From assembly GCF_003260125.1 (NCBI RefSeq), contig NZ_QHKO01000004.1, positions 186,001 through 250,000 on the forward strand: a stretch of DNA of 64,000 bases, read 5' to 3'. The notes under the pieces were generated by a model that was given only the letters and a program-made list of their open reading frames with translations, was not told the DNA's origin and made no database searches. The position numbers were made by a program, and so were the translations under genes. This DNA comes from Lujinxingia litoralis (GTDB lineage: Bacteria > Myxococcota_A > Bradymonadia > Bradymonadales > Bradymonadaceae). Each line of letters opens with the position of its first letter. Positions within the stretch are counted from its first letter, which is position 1. Below, piece after piece: positions 1-9,105 of this stretch.

Positions 1-2
1 AG

Positions 3-1439
3 GTGGAGAAGGCTGTGGACCGCCTGCGCATCTTCGCGCCGCGCGCCGAAGATGGGGCGTTTGCCAGGGCCGACGAGCGTTGGTTTCGCACCCCACAGGC
101 CCAGTCGAGCCTGGTGAACAACCTGCTGCACTTCAAAGTCATGCGTATGAAAGCTCAGGAGTTGGAACTGAGCATCTCGCCAGCAGACGAGATCGCGATG
201 CTTGAATCCCAGGAGCAGATGCAACCGTTTCTGCCCCTGTTTCAAGAAAACGATCAGAGCGAAGCGCTGCGTGCCCACCTCAGCGCAGCCGGCCTGAGTG
301 TGGAGGACGTCCGCCACCTGCTCCACGACATGATCTACGCACAGAAGGTGCACGACGCCCTGATCGAACGCTTCGATGATGAGAAGCTCTGGAAGATCTA
401 CGAGGCAGCCAACGACACCGCCACGGTGGTGGCGGTCCGCGGGACCAACACCCCGACCAGTCGCGAGATCGACGAGGCCGTCTCCACGATGGCCTCCGAG
501 ATCGAGGCCTACTACCGCGACAACCCCCTGAGGTACATGCGTCCGCAGACCGCGAAGCTCACCGTTCTGCGTCCCAAGTCCGGCGAGAACCCCGAGGCCG
601 TCCAGGAAGCCGCGCGCCGGCTAAAGTCGGGCGAAGAGCCCGAGGCGATTGCCGCCGGCCTGGGGCTGGAGCTGCGCCCGGAGGCCTTTTTGATCCTGCC
701 CGAGAACCCGAAGATCTTTGAAGAGGGCGCCGAGGATGTGGGCTTTGCCATCAGCGGTCCGCGCGGGCAGTACGCCTACCGGGTGCTCGAGCGTATCGAG
801 CCCACTCCGATGGAGCTCAATCGCCCGCTGCGCCGCGAGATCGCCTCACACCTGATGCGCACCCGGGGCATCGTCCCCTCGGCCCGGCAACGGCTCCAGC
901 CGGCGCTCGCGCTCTTAAACGAGGTCCCCACCGGCAAAGCCCTGAGCCCGGCTCAGATCGAGGGCCTGATCACCGCGCTGGAAAACGCCGGGTTTGAGGC
1001 CGTGCACTCCGAGCCCTTCTCGGTCAAAGGCACCGGATATATCCCCGGTCTGGGCCTGGCAGAAGAGCTCGCCCAGGCCGCCGCCGAGCGCACCCTTGAT
1101 GAGCCCACCCTCGATGAGCCGCTGAAGTCTCGCGATGACATCTTTGTCTTTCGACTGGTCGACCGTCAGCACCCCAGCCGCGAAGCCTTTGCGCAGGACA
1201 AAGAGAGCTTCCGAGAGAGCTTTATGGCCCATAACGGCCATCGCCTCTCCCAGCAGCTGGTCAACGCCACCCGCGAGGAGCGCAACATCATCATGAATCT
1301 GCAGGCGGTCTCCCGGCGCTACCCCTTGATGAGCAAAGACGAGCTCGCGGCCTTCGCCAGCGAGCAGGCCGCGGCCCATCAGGCCGCGCCGTCCCCGAGC
1401 GCCGCGGAGGCTCAGGCCTCCAACCCCACGGGCAAATAA
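3..1439 (+). CDS. SurA/PpiC-type peptidyl-prolyl isomerase, 5' end outside window
   Basis: The reading frame is open from the window edge, so the true start and any signal peptide lie upstream; 478 codons are visible. The N-terminal part is helical and charged like a SurA chaperone domain. Around residues 165-265 a region with YYRDNP, then AARRLKSGEEPEAIAAGLG, resembles the PpiC rotamase pattern in which peptides are gripped. Proteins of this family fold outer-membrane proteins in the periplasm. The C-terminus is a low-complexity Ala/Pro/Ser tail. Its last 28 bases overlap the convergent end of truA. The family call is moderately sure; isomerase activity cannot be judged from the sequence. 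Confidence 0.7.
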   Translation: MEKAVDRLRIFAPRAEDGAFARADERWFRTPQAQSSLVNNLLHFKVMRMKAQELELSISPADEIAMLESQEQMQPFLPLFQENDQSEALRAHLSAAGLSVEDVRHLLHDMIYAQKVHDALIERFDDEKLWKIYEAANDTATVVAVRGTNTPTSREIDEAVSTMASEIEAYYRDNPLRYMRPQTAKLTVLRPKSGENPEAVQEAARRLKSGEEPEAIAAGLGLELRPEAFLILPENPKIFEEGAEDVGFAISGPRGQYAYRVLERIEPTPMELNRPLRREIASHLMRTRGIVPSARQRLQPALALLNEVPTGKALSPAQIEGLITALENAGFEAVHSEPFSVKGTGYIPGLGLAEELAQAAAERTLDEPTLDEPLKSRDDIFVFRLVDRQHPSREAFAQDKESFRESFMAHNGHRLSQQLVNATREERNIIMNLQAVSRRYPLMSKDELAAFASEQAAAHQAAPSPSAAEAQASNPTGK

Positions 1440-2224
1440 GCCCCGCCCAGCTCCGGAGCGGGCTCGGCCCAGGGGAAGTCCGGGTAGAACACCCGCTCCA
1501 GGGTCAGCCCGCAGGCCGGCGCGGTCTGCCCGGCCCGGCGGCGCTCCCCGCTCTCAAAGACCTCATCGATGCGGGAGAGCTCCATGCGCCCGGCCCCGAT
1601 GTCGACCAGGGTCCCCACCATGATGCGCACCATATGCTTGAGAAAGGCGGTGCCCTCGACCTCCACCTCGATCATTGAAGGCCCCCGGGTGTGCACCTCC
1701 ACCCGCCGCATCTTGCGCACCGTGGTGGGACTGTCGCAGCCGGTGGTGCGAAACCCCTCAAAATCATGCGTACCCACCAGCTTCGCCGCCGCCTGGCGCA
1801 TGCGCTCCAGATCCAGCTGGCTGCCCATCTGCCAGACCCGATCGCCTAAGAAGGGATGGTTAAAGCGGTGGTTCCAGATGCGGTAGCGGTAAATTTTGCC
1901 CCGGGCCGAGTGACGCGCGTGAAAGCCCTCGGCGGCCTCCTCGGCCCGGGTCACGCAGATGTCATCATCGGTTAAGGCATTGAGCGCCCGCACAAAATCC
2001 CAGAGCTTGCGCGGGCTCTCGTGGTCAAAATGGGCCACCTGCCCCAGGGCATGCACGCCGCTATCGGTGCGGCTGGCTCCCTGCACCTTCACCGGCGCCT
2101 CCAGCCCGAGCACCGTCTGAACCGCGCGGGTCAACTCCCCCTCCACGGTGCGATCTCGGGGCTGAATCTGCCAGCCGTGATACGCGCTGCCCCGATACAC
2201 GATATGAAGTCTCACGCGCACCAT
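1412..2224 (-). CDS. truA: tRNA pseudouridine(38-40) synthase TruA
   Basis: The 270-residue product matches TruA in length and motifs. It has YRGSAYHGWQ near the N-terminus, the catalytic Asp in SRTDSGVHALGQ near residue 55, and FLKHMVRIMVGTL in the C-terminal half. TruA converts U38-U40 of the anticodon stem to pseudouridine in the cytoplasm. The start ATG has AAGGAG seven bases upstream. It is the last gene of a minus-strand run (asd, two envelope proteins, truA) with gaps of about 50-60 bases, so co-transcription is possible. Its 3' end overlaps the convergent PPIase gene by 28 bases. Confidence 0.95.
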   Translation of the reverse strand: MVRVRLHIVYRGSAYHGWQIQPRDRTVEGELTRAVQTVLGLEAPVKVQGASRTDSGVHALGQVAHFDHESPRKLWDFVRALNALTDDDICVTRAEEAAEGFHARHSARGKIYRYRIWNHRFNHPFLGDRVWQMGSQLDLERMRQAAAKLVGTHDFEGFRTTGCDSPTTVRKMRRVEVHTRGPSMIEVEVEGTAFLKHMVRIMVGTLVDIGAGRMELSRIDEVFESGERRRAGQTAPACGLTLERVFYPDFPWAEPAPELGGAYLPVGLEA

Positions 2225-2285
2225 GGAGCGCTCCTTACAACACCCGACGCGCGGCGCTCACCCGGAGCGCCGCGCCCCGACGATC

Positions 2286-3026
2286 TTAAAACTCAAACGC
2301 CAGCCCAAACGCGAAGTGACTCGTGCTCAGGTCCAGGCCTTCCCCGCCGAAGTTATCGACGTTGGCCCAGGTGTACTCGGCAAAGAGGTAGGAGTTGTTC
2401 ACCCCCCAGCTCATGTCGAAGGCCGCCGCGCTGCCCTGATCGATGAAGTCCAGGTGGAAGTTCAAACCGGCGGTCACGTGCCAGCCGAACTTCCCGCCGG
2501 CGGCCCGCTCCTCGCCAGCGCCGGCGGTCTCTCCATCCGGGCCGACCACCCGCCAGAGGTGGTAGTCCAGGCCGGCCTTCAGCTTGGGCACCAGCGGGAT
2601 GTTGTGATGCAACGCGCTGTAGTCGTAGCGATAGACCAGCCCGGCGCGCAGGGGGATGACCCGAAAACGCGCCTCGTCGCTCACTTCGATCGGCATGCCC
2701 TCGGGGGTGTGCACCCGCGCGCTCACCGAGCCGTAGCCGGCGTTGAACCCCAGACTCAGCTTCCCGAAGCCCCTCCAGAGGTGGTGGTCGTACTCCACCT
2801 CTCCCAACACCATCGACTTGCCGCCGAAGAAGCTCTCAAAGGGCCCCTCGGCCCCTCCGAACTCCTGATCGATGCGCGGGCTGTAGGCCCCGCCCTTGAT
2901 CTCCAGCACGCCACTCACCGGCGACTGCGCCTGGGCCGCAGCGCCCGAGAGCATCACCGCCATCATCACCACACCAGCACTCACAAGCGGGCCACCCACG
3001 TGGCGAGCTCGGGTCGAAACATTCAT
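2286..3026 (-). CDS. Predicted outer-membrane beta-barrel protein
   Basis: I chose the ATG at 3026 (246 residues) because AAGGAG lies just upstream and the protein then begins with a good signal peptide ending GAAAQA before QSPV. The mature part alternates polar and aromatic residues and ends in FAFGLAFEF, with the terminal Phe typical of a beta-barrel assembly signal. I recognise no specific family. It is probably an outer-membrane barrel or surface opacity-like protein. It sits in the minus-strand run between a C-terminally anchored protein and truA. Confidence 0.65.
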   Translation of the reverse strand: MNVSTRARHVGGPLVSAGVVMMAVMLSGAAAQAQSPVSGVLEIKGGAYSPRIDQEFGGAEGPFESFFGGKSMVLGEVEYDHHLWRGFGKLSLGFNAGYGSVSARVHTPEGMPIEVSDEARFRVIPLRAGLVYRYDYSALHHNIPLVPKLKAGLDYHLWRVVGPDGETAGAGEERAAGGKFGWHVTAGLNFHLDFIDQGSAAAFDMSWGVNNSYLFAEYTWANVDNFGGEGLDLSTSHFAFGLAFEF

Positions 3027-3076
3027 CAGCAGGCTCCTTGAGCGTCTGCAAAAAGGTGTCAAAAGGGTCATCGACA

Positions 3077-4150
3077 TCAGGCCCGGGCCCCGGCGCGCCG
3101 CACGCGGGTGAGCCCCAGTCCCAGCAGCGCTACCAGGAGCGCCCACAGCCCGGCGGCGCCACTGCCACCGCCGGCGCTGGCACAACCATAGCCTCCTGTC
3201 TCACTGCCGCCGGCCTCCTGGTAGTAGTCCCAGAAGTTCTTCGTAGGTACCACCTCCACCTCGACCGGAGCGGGGACCAGGCTGTAATTCTCCGCGTCGT
3301 CCTTGGCCACCACGGACACATGGACCACCGTGCCCTCCGCCAGGTCCACCGATACCTCACCGGTGTTGGTGGTCTCGTTGAGGACCACCGGGTAGCGCTT
3401 CGAGGAGTCTCCCAGGTCATCGATGCTCACCCCCCCCTCAAAGGAAGTGGTGCTCACCACGGCAAAGTAAGCGCTGACATCCTCCGAGCTTGAGGGCTCA
3501 ATGTTCACCAGCATCGTCGTCGCCGTACTCATACCATCGAGGGTGACCGGCGCTTCCGGGCGAATCAGATCCACAACCACCCGCCCTTCCACGTAATCGG
3601 CGTCCACGGCGCCGGTGACGTTGTTGTTCGGGTCGATATGAACTTGCACAAAATGCTCCAGATCGCTCTGCTCGCTCTCACAGAGCTCGGCGTTACTAAA
3701 GCCCACCAGATCTTCGAAGGGGACCTCCGCTACGACCTCGCCCGTATCGATCATCAGGGGGGAGTCGGAGCTCATGTCCTCGCACTCCACCGAGGGCTCA
3801 CCATCGGTGCAGTTGACATTGGTGGAGGTCCCCCGTGCCAGGCTGTAGATGTAGGGGCCGGAGAACACCGCCGAGGAGTCCTGCTCCTCGGCGACGGCAT
3901 AGGTTGTCTCGAAGGTGAACTTAACGATGCTATCGTTGTTGAGCGCCTTGCGGCACTCCGCGATGCCGGCCACCAGCGACGCGCCGTCAATTTTCGCATC
4001 GCCCAGCGCCGAGGGCGTGGTCTCCTGGACAAGGGTGCTGCTTTTGGGCGCGCGCGCCTGAGCCTGGGGAGCGACCGCCAGCGCCACGGTGGACGCACTG
4101 AGCGCGGCCACCGCCCATCGAGTTGAGTTCATCATCATCATCCTTCTCAT
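3077..4150 (-). CDS. Secreted protein with MYXO-CTERM-like sorting tail
   Basis: A 357-residue protein with an N-terminal signal peptide (Met run, hydrophobic stretch, AQA site). Its middle is beta-rich and acidic, like fibronectin or Ig-type repeats, with Asn-Glu-Thr and Val-rich strands. The C-terminus has Gly-Tyr-Gly-Cys followed by a small-residue linker, one hydrophobic helix (LWALLVALLGLGLT) and an Arg-rich end. This layout matches the MYXO-CTERM class of sorting signals, in which the Cys precedes the membrane helix and is processed for surface display. GGAG lies before the ATG at 4150. Ligand and role are unknown. Confidence 0.65.
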   Translation of the reverse strand: MRRMMMMNSTRWAVAALSASTVALAVAPQAQARAPKSSTLVQETTPSALGDAKIDGASLVAGIAECRKALNNDSIVKFTFETTYAVAEEQDSSAVFSGPYIYSLARGTSTNVNCTDGEPSVECEDMSSDSPLMIDTGEVVAEVPFEDLVGFSNAELCESEQSDLEHFVQVHIDPNNNVTGAVDADYVEGRVVVDLIRPEAPVTLDGMSTATTMLVNIEPSSSEDVSAYFAVVSTTSFEGGVSIDDLGDSSKRYPVVLNETTNTGEVSVDLAEGTVVHVSVVAKDDAENYSLVPAPVEVEVVPTKNFWDYYQEAGGSETGGYGCASAGGGSGAAGLWALLVALLGLGLTRVRRAGARA

Positions 4151-4206
4151 CGTTTCTCCACCATCGACTCGCCGGCTCCCCGCACGCGCCCCTGCTCGGC
4201 AGGTGC

Positions 4207-5232
4207 TCAGGTCAGGAGCGCCTCGGCAATCTGCACGGCGTTGAGCGCCGCGCCTTTACGTAAATTGTCGGCAACCACCCAGAAATGCAGCGTTTGTAAG
4301 CGATCGCGGTCCTGACGCAGGCGCCCGACCCAGCAGGGGTCGGTGCCCGCCGAGCTTCGCGCCAGCGGATACTTCGCCTGCGCCGGCTCGTCGTACACCT
4401 CGATCCCGGGGGCCTGCTCCCAGAGCGCGCGCGCCTGCGCCACCGGGAGTGCCCCCTTGAGATCGACCGTCACCGACTCCCCATGGCCCCGGACCACCGG
4501 CACCCGCACGCAGGTCGCGGCGATCTCCAGCTCGTCCAGTCCCATGATTTTACGGGTCTCGCGCATCATCTTTTCTTCTTCGCGGGTGAACCCGTCGTCC
4601 ATGAAGACATCGATCTGCGGCAGGGCTTCAAACGCTAACGGATGCGCAAACGTCGCCGGCTTCGCTTCTTGTTCCCCGTCGATGTACGCGCGCACTCCAC
4701 AGAGGAGTTCATCGACGCCTTTTTGCCCGGCACCCGACGCCGACTGGTAGGTGCTCACCACCACCCGCTCCAGGCCCGCGGCCTGGTGCAGGGGCCAGAG
4801 CACGCAGGCCAGCTGAATCGTCGAGCAGTTGGGGTTGGCGATGATCCCCTGGTGGGTGGCGATGGCCTCCGGGTTGACCTCGGGCACCACCAGGGGCACC
4901 TGCGGATCCATGCGAAAGGCGCTGGTGTTGTCGATCACCACCGCCCCGGCCTGCACCGCCCGCGGGGCAAAGGCCTTGCTGACGGCCCCGCCGGCCGAGC
5001 TGAGCACGATGTCGACGCCGGCGAAGTCGGCCTGGGCCAGGTCCTCGATCTCGACCTCGCGCCCGCCAAAGTTCACCCGCGCGCCGGCCGAGCGCGACGA
5101 GGCCATCAGGCGCAGCTTGCCCAGCGGGAAGTCGCGCTCCTGGAGAATCGCCAACATCTCCCGGCCTACCGCGCCGGTCGCTCCCACCACCGCCACGGTG
5201 GGGGTCTGGGGGAAAGACTTGGACATGCTCAT
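4207..5232 (-). CDS. asd: Aspartate-semialdehyde dehydrogenase
   Basis: Converts aspartyl phosphate to aspartate semialdehyde with NADPH, the branch point to lysine, diaminopimelate, threonine and methionine. The dinucleotide motif VGATGAVG is at the N-terminus, the catalytic Cys is in NPNCSTIQ, and the SASGAG segment follows. I start at the ATG at 5232 (341 residues, normal for the family) because TGGAGA precedes it; a longer frame from 5256 has no ribosome-binding site. It is the first gene of a minus-strand run and is divergent from glyQ across about 295 bases that probably hold both promoters. Confidence 0.95.
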   Translation of the reverse strand: MSMSKSFPQTPTVAVVGATGAVGREMLAILQERDFPLGKLRLMASSRSAGARVNFGGREVEIEDLAQADFAGVDIVLSSAGGAVSKAFAPRAVQAGAVVIDNTSAFRMDPQVPLVVPEVNPEAIATHQGIIANPNCSTIQLACVLWPLHQAAGLERVVVSTYQSASGAGQKGVDELLCGVRAYIDGEQEAKPATFAHPLAFEALPQIDVFMDDGFTREEEKMMRETRKIMGLDELEIAATCVRVPVVRGHGESVTVDLKGALPVAQARALWEQAPGIEVYDEPAQAKYPLARSSAGTDPCWVGRLRQDRDRLQTLHFWVVADNLRKGAALNAVQIAEALLT

Positions 5233-5527
5233 CGCTCGATCGTCTCCAGAGGTCATAAGGGGTATCGGCCGGGGCCGGCGAGCCGGTCACCGCGTCAGGG
5301 ACGCCAAAGCCCGGGCGCAGAAGGCCGGCACTCTACAGAAGGCCCCCCATCGGGGCAACCGCCGCCACCGCCGGGGGCCGCTCGCCAGGTGCCCCCGGGC
5401 CAGCCTTGTGATGGGCTAACAATGGCTCTATAAACGGCGCTCTTAACGCGCCGGCGCTTCGCGCCCGGCGCCCCCGTAACGCGATGTCTTCCATTGAACT
5501 GATCTCCTAACCTCGTCACGAGCGACC

Positions 5528-6406
5528 ATGAGCGCAGCGACCTTTCAGGACCTTATCCTCACCCTTCAAAACTTCTGGGCCCAGCAGGGGTGCATCGTCG
5601 CCCAGCCCTGGGACGTGGAGAAAGGCGCCGGCACCTACAACGCCCACACCTTCCTCCGTGCCTTAGGACCCGAGCCCTGGAAGGTGGCCTACGTTGAGCC
5701 CTGCCGACGCCCCACCGACGGGCGCTATGGTGAGAACCCCAACCGCCTGGGCAGCTACTTCCAGTTTCAGGTGCTCTTAAAGCCCGGCCCCGACAACGTG
5801 CTCGATCTCTACTTCGACAGCCTGCGGGCCATCGGTATCGATCCCCTGGAGCACGACCTGCGCCTGGTCGAAGACGACTGGGAGCAGCCCACCCTCGGCG
5901 CCTGGGGCCTGGGCTGGGAGGTCTGGATCGACGGGATGGAGGCCACCCAGTTCACCTACTTCCAGCAGGTCGGCGGCATTGAGCTCAGCCCCATCCCGGC
6001 CGAGATCACCTACGGCCTGGAGCGCATCGCGATGTTTTTGCAGGGCGTCGACAGCGTCTACGACCTCAAATGGACCGAAGACGTCACCTACGGCCAGATC
6101 CGCCACCAGGAAGAGGTGGAGTTCAGCCACTTCAACTTCGAAGAAGCCGACACCGAGCTGCATTTCCGCTGGTTCGACGAGTTTGAAGCCCAGGCCAAAG
6201 CCCTGATGGACAAGGGCCTGGTGCAGCCGGCCTACGACTACATCATGAAGGCCAGCCATACCTTCAACGTCCTCGACGCCCGCGGCGCCATCAGCGTAAC
6301 CGAGCGCCAGAAGTACATCGGGCGCATCCGCAACCTGGCCCGCGGCATCGCCCGCACCCACCTGGAGAAGCGCGAGGCCCTGGGCTTCCCGCTCCTGCAG
6401 CGCTGA
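5528..6406 (+). CDS. glyQ: Glycyl-tRNA synthetase alpha subunit
   Basis: The 292-residue product is the catalytic subunit of the tetrameric bacterial glycyl-tRNA synthetase, which charges tRNA-Gly. The typical opening is present ([18 protein letters not shown]), as are the class II core segments [14 protein letters not shown] and [14 protein letters not shown]. Length equals the usual alpha subunit. It is followed after 76 bases by glyS, the beta subunit, giving a two-gene operon. The ribosome-binding site is weak. No T-box or other leader structure was evident upstream. Confidence 0.97.
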   Translation: MSAATFQDLILTLQNFWAQQGCIVAQPWDVEKGAGTYNAHTFLRALGPEPWKVAYVEPCRRPTDGRYGENPNRLGSYFQFQVLLKPGPDNVLDLYFDSLRAIGIDPLEHDLRLVEDDWEQPTLGAWGLGWEVWIDGMEATQFTYFQQVGGIELSPIPAEITYGLERIAMFLQGVDSVYDLKWTEDVTYGQIRHQEEVEFSHFNFEEADTELHFRWFDEFEAQAKALMDKGLVQPAYDYIMKASHTFNVLDARGAISVTERQKYIGRIRNLARGIARTHLEKREALGFPLLQR

Positions 6407-6482
6407 GCGACAGGCCGAGTTGACAGGCCCCACAGGCGGCCTCCCCCCACGTTTAAACCGCTTCAGACCCCGGTGTGATGCT

Positions 6483-8573
6483 ATGGAATTTATCTTTGAA
6501 ATCGGCTGCGAGGAGCTTCCCGCGCGCTTTGTGCCCGCCGCCCTCGACCAGCTCCGCGACCTCTTCGCCGAAGCCGCCCTCGACGCGCGCCTCACCCACG
6601 GGGCTATCCGCATCATGGGCACCCCGCGCCGCCTGACCCTGCTGGTCGACGACCTGGCCCCGGCCGCCAGCGACCTCCAGGAAGAGCGCACCGGCCCGCC
6701 GGCCCGCGCGGCCTTTCGCGACGGTGAGCCCACCAAAGCCGCCCTGGGCTTTGCCCGCGGACAGGGCGTAGCGGTGGAAGACCTCTACCTCGTCGAGACG
6801 GAAAAGGGCGAGTATGTCGCGGCGAAGGTCTTTGAGGAGGGCAAGCCGGCCCACGAGATCTTGCCGGCGCTTCTCGAAGGGATTCTGGCCAAACTGAACT
6901 TCCCCAAATCCATGCGCTGGGCCGACCTCTCGCTGAGCTTCGCTCGCCCGGTGCGCTGGATCGTGGCGGTGGCCGGTGGCCAACTCATCCCGGTGACCTT
7001 TGCCAGCGTCTCCAGCCAGGAGCACACCTACGGCCATCGTTTTGCCGCCCCCGAAGCCATCGAGGTCCAGACCATCGCGGGCTACTTAAGCGATCTGCGC
7101 GCCGCCCAGGTCGAGCCCGATCCGGCCCTGCGCCGGGCCACCATCGAGGCTGCTCTTCAGGAGCACGGCGCCCAGGTGGGCGGCCAGGTCATCGACGACC
7201 CGGAGCTTGTCGAGGAGGTCACCTACCTGGTGGAGAAGCCCTTCGCCGTCACGCTCCCCTTTAGCGAAGCCTACCTGGAGCTGCCCCCCGAGGTGCTGAT
7301 CAGCTCGATGCGCTCGCACCAGCGTTACTTCGCCATCGAGAAGGCCGATGGCAGCGGGCTGATGGCCGCCTGCGTGATCATCTACAACACCCCGGTGCGC
7401 GACCCCCGCGTGGTCGCCCAGGGGAACCTCCGGGTGCTCAAGGCGCGCCTGGACGACGCCCGCTTCTTCTGGGATCGCGACCTGAAGACGCCCCTGGCCG
7501 CGCGCCTTGCGGAGTTGGAGAGCGTGGTCTGGCTGGCCAAGGTCGGCACGATGAAGGAGCGCACCGAACGCATCGGGGAGCTGGCCGGACGCGTGGGCCA
7601 GGCCCTGGGCCTGGAGGGGCAATCCCGCGACGACGCCGAGCGCGCCGGGCTGCTGAGCAAGGCCGATCTGGTCACGCAGATGGTCTTCGAGTTCACCGAC
7701 CTCCAGGGCGTGATGGGCCGTGCCTACGCCCTGAAATCTGGCGAGCGCCCCGAGGTCGCCCAGGCGATCTACGAGCAGTACCTGCCCGGGGGCTCCGGCC
7801 AGGACATGCCCGCCTCGGTGGTGGGCGCGGCGGTGGCGATCGCCGAAAAACTCGACGCCATCGTGGGCTGCTTCGGCATCGGGCTGGTGCCCTCCTCCAC
7901 TGCCGACCCCTACGGGCTGCGGCGCTCCGCGCTGGGCGTGCTGCGGGTACTCGACGCCGGGGGCTACCCGGTGGCCCTGGGCGATCTGGTCGACCAGGCC
8001 ATCGACACCTACCAGAGCCAGAACCCGGGCGTGCTCACCACCGGCGCCGCCTCGCTTAAGGGCCAGGTCAAAGACTTCCTGGTCACTCGCCTGCGCTTCC
8101 TGCTGATGGACGACGCCCCCACCGACGTGGTCGATGCGGTGCTGGCCGCCGGCGTCGAAGACATCCCCTCGGTGCGCGGCCGGGTCGAGGCCCTGGCCGG
8201 CCTGCGCGACCAGGCCGACTTCGAGCCCCTGGCCATCGGCTTTAAGCGGGTGGTCAACATCCTGAACAAACAGGCCGAGAACCTCCCGCTCGCCACCCGG
8301 GTCGACGCGTCGCTGTTGCAGGAAGACGCCGAACAGACGCTCTTTGAAGCCTTCACCCAGACCCGCGAGAAGGTCGACCAGGCGCTGGCCAACGCCGACT
8401 GGCCCGGCGCCTGCGCCCGGCTCATCGAACTCAAAGCCCCCGTCGACCGCTTCTTCGACGAGGTGATGGTCATGGCCGACGACGAGGCCGTGCGCCATAA
8501 CCGCCTGGCACTTCTGGCCGGGCTGCGCGAACTCTTCTTCGGGGTGGCCGACATCTCCAAGATTCAGGCCTGA
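6483..8573 (+). CDS. glyS: Glycyl-tRNA synthetase beta subunit
   Basis: This subunit binds tRNA-Gly and is needed for aminoacylation by the alpha2-beta2 enzyme. The family hallmark start EFIFEIGCEELPARF follows the ATG at 6483, so I reject the in-frame upstream extension to 6420. Internal landmarks include SMRSHQRYFAIE near residue 278, and a DALR-like anticodon-binding region at the C-terminus. At 696 residues it has normal length. A strong bidirectional hairpin terminator begins about 45 bases after the stop, closing the glyQS operon. Confidence 0.96.
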   Translation: MEFIFEIGCEELPARFVPAALDQLRDLFAEAALDARLTHGAIRIMGTPRRLTLLVDDLAPAASDLQEERTGPPARAAFRDGEPTKAALGFARGQGVAVEDLYLVETEKGEYVAAKVFEEGKPAHEILPALLEGILAKLNFPKSMRWADLSLSFARPVRWIVAVAGGQLIPVTFASVSSQEHTYGHRFAAPEAIEVQTIAGYLSDLRAAQVEPDPALRRATIEAALQEHGAQVGGQVIDDPELVEEVTYLVEKPFAVTLPFSEAYLELPPEVLISSMRSHQRYFAIEKADGSGLMAACVIIYNTPVRDPRVVAQGNLRVLKARLDDARFFWDRDLKTPLAARLAELESVVWLAKVGTMKERTERIGELAGRVGQALGLEGQSRDDAERAGLLSKADLVTQMVFEFTDLQGVMGRAYALKSGERPEVAQAIYEQYLPGGSGQDMPASVVGAAVAIAEKLDAIVGCFGIGLVPSSTADPYGLRRSALGVLRVLDAGGYPVALGDLVDQAIDTYQSQNPGVLTTGAASLKGQVKDFLVTRLRFLLMDDAPTDVVDAVLAAGVEDIPSVRGRVEALAGLRDQADFEPLAIGFKRVVNILNKQAENLPLATRVDASLLQEDAEQTLFEAFTQTREKVDQALANADWPGACARLIELKAPVDRFFDEVMVMADDEAVRHNRLALLAGLRELFFGVADISKIQA

Positions 8574-8614
8574 TAGGTTCGAGAAGCTCGCGGCTTCTCC
8601 TTCTCTATCGGATC

Positions 8615-8653
8615 AAAAAAACCGGCTGGCGCCCTCGCCAGCCGGTTTTTTTT
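8615..8653. terminator. Bidirectional rho-independent terminator after glyS
   Basis: A perfect 10-base-pair stem (ACCGGCTGGC at 8621-8630, GCCAGCCGGT at 8637-8646) with a six-base loop is flanked by an A tract on the left and a run of eight or more T on the right, so it can act on both strands. It ends glyQS and insulates it from the repeat array. Confidence 0.9.
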
Positions 8654-8678
8654 GATCTGGATAACGACTCGGGACGCC

Positions 8679-8846
8679 CAGTTGCCATTCTTGCCAGCCA
8701 GAACCACTACTCGGTGCCCCCAGTTGCCATTCTTGCCAGCCAGAACCACTACTCGGTGCCCCCAGTTGCCATTCTTGCCAGCCAGAACCACTACTCGGTG
8801 CCCCCAGTTGCCATTCTTGCCAGCCAGAACCACTACTCAGCCCCCT
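8679..8846. repeat. Tandem repeat family A, four copies of 42 bp
   Basis: Copies start at 8679, 8721, 8763 and 8805. Each begins CAGTTGCCATTCTTGCC and ends near CACTACTCGGTGCCCC. The copies are nearly identical; the fourth ends ACTACTCAGCCCC, switching into family B. Each copy contains a short imperfect dyad, TTCT then AGAA. Since 42 is a multiple of three, frames stay open through the array, giving spurious periodic peptides. No unique spacers occur, so it is not a CRISPR array. Confidence 0.93.
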
Positions 8847-8847
8847 T

Positions 8848-9105
8848 AGCTCCCATTCTGTCGTGAACAGAAGCGCTACTCAGCCCCCTTAGCTCGCGTT
8901 CTGTTATGAACAGAAGCGCTACTCAGCCCCCTTAGCTCGCGTTCTGTTATGAACAGAAGCGCTACTCAGCCCCCTTAGCTGGCGTTCTGTTATGAACAGA
9001 AGCGCTACTCAGACCCCTTAGCTGGCGTTCTGTTATGAACAGAAGCGCTGCTCAGCCCCCTTAGCTCGCGTTCTGGCGTGAACAGAAGCGCTGCTCAGCC
9101 CCCTT
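8848..9105. repeat. Tandem repeat family B, six copies of 43 bp
   Basis: Copies start at 8848, 8891, 8934, 8977, 9020 and 9063. Each contains a dyad TTCTGTT-ATG-AACAGAA (perfect in the four middle copies, slightly varied in the first and last), then AGCGCTACTCAGCCCCCTT. The array follows family A with no gap and runs into the stop codon of the convergent pseudouridine synthase gene: the TTA of the last unit is the reverse of its TAA. Confidence 0.93.

Noticed and set aside
7086..8498. 470-codon frame antisense to glyS
   Set aside because: Mirror of codon bias in a GC-rich gene; glyS is certain.
8564..8849. Open frames with periodic peptides (LAGKNGNWGHRVV) through the first array
   Set aside because: The 42-bp unit is a multiple of three, so frames stay open on both strands; there is no ribosome-binding site and frames run into the terminator.
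8679..9105. CRISPR array
   Set aside because: Units are contiguous without unique spacers and no cas genes are seen.
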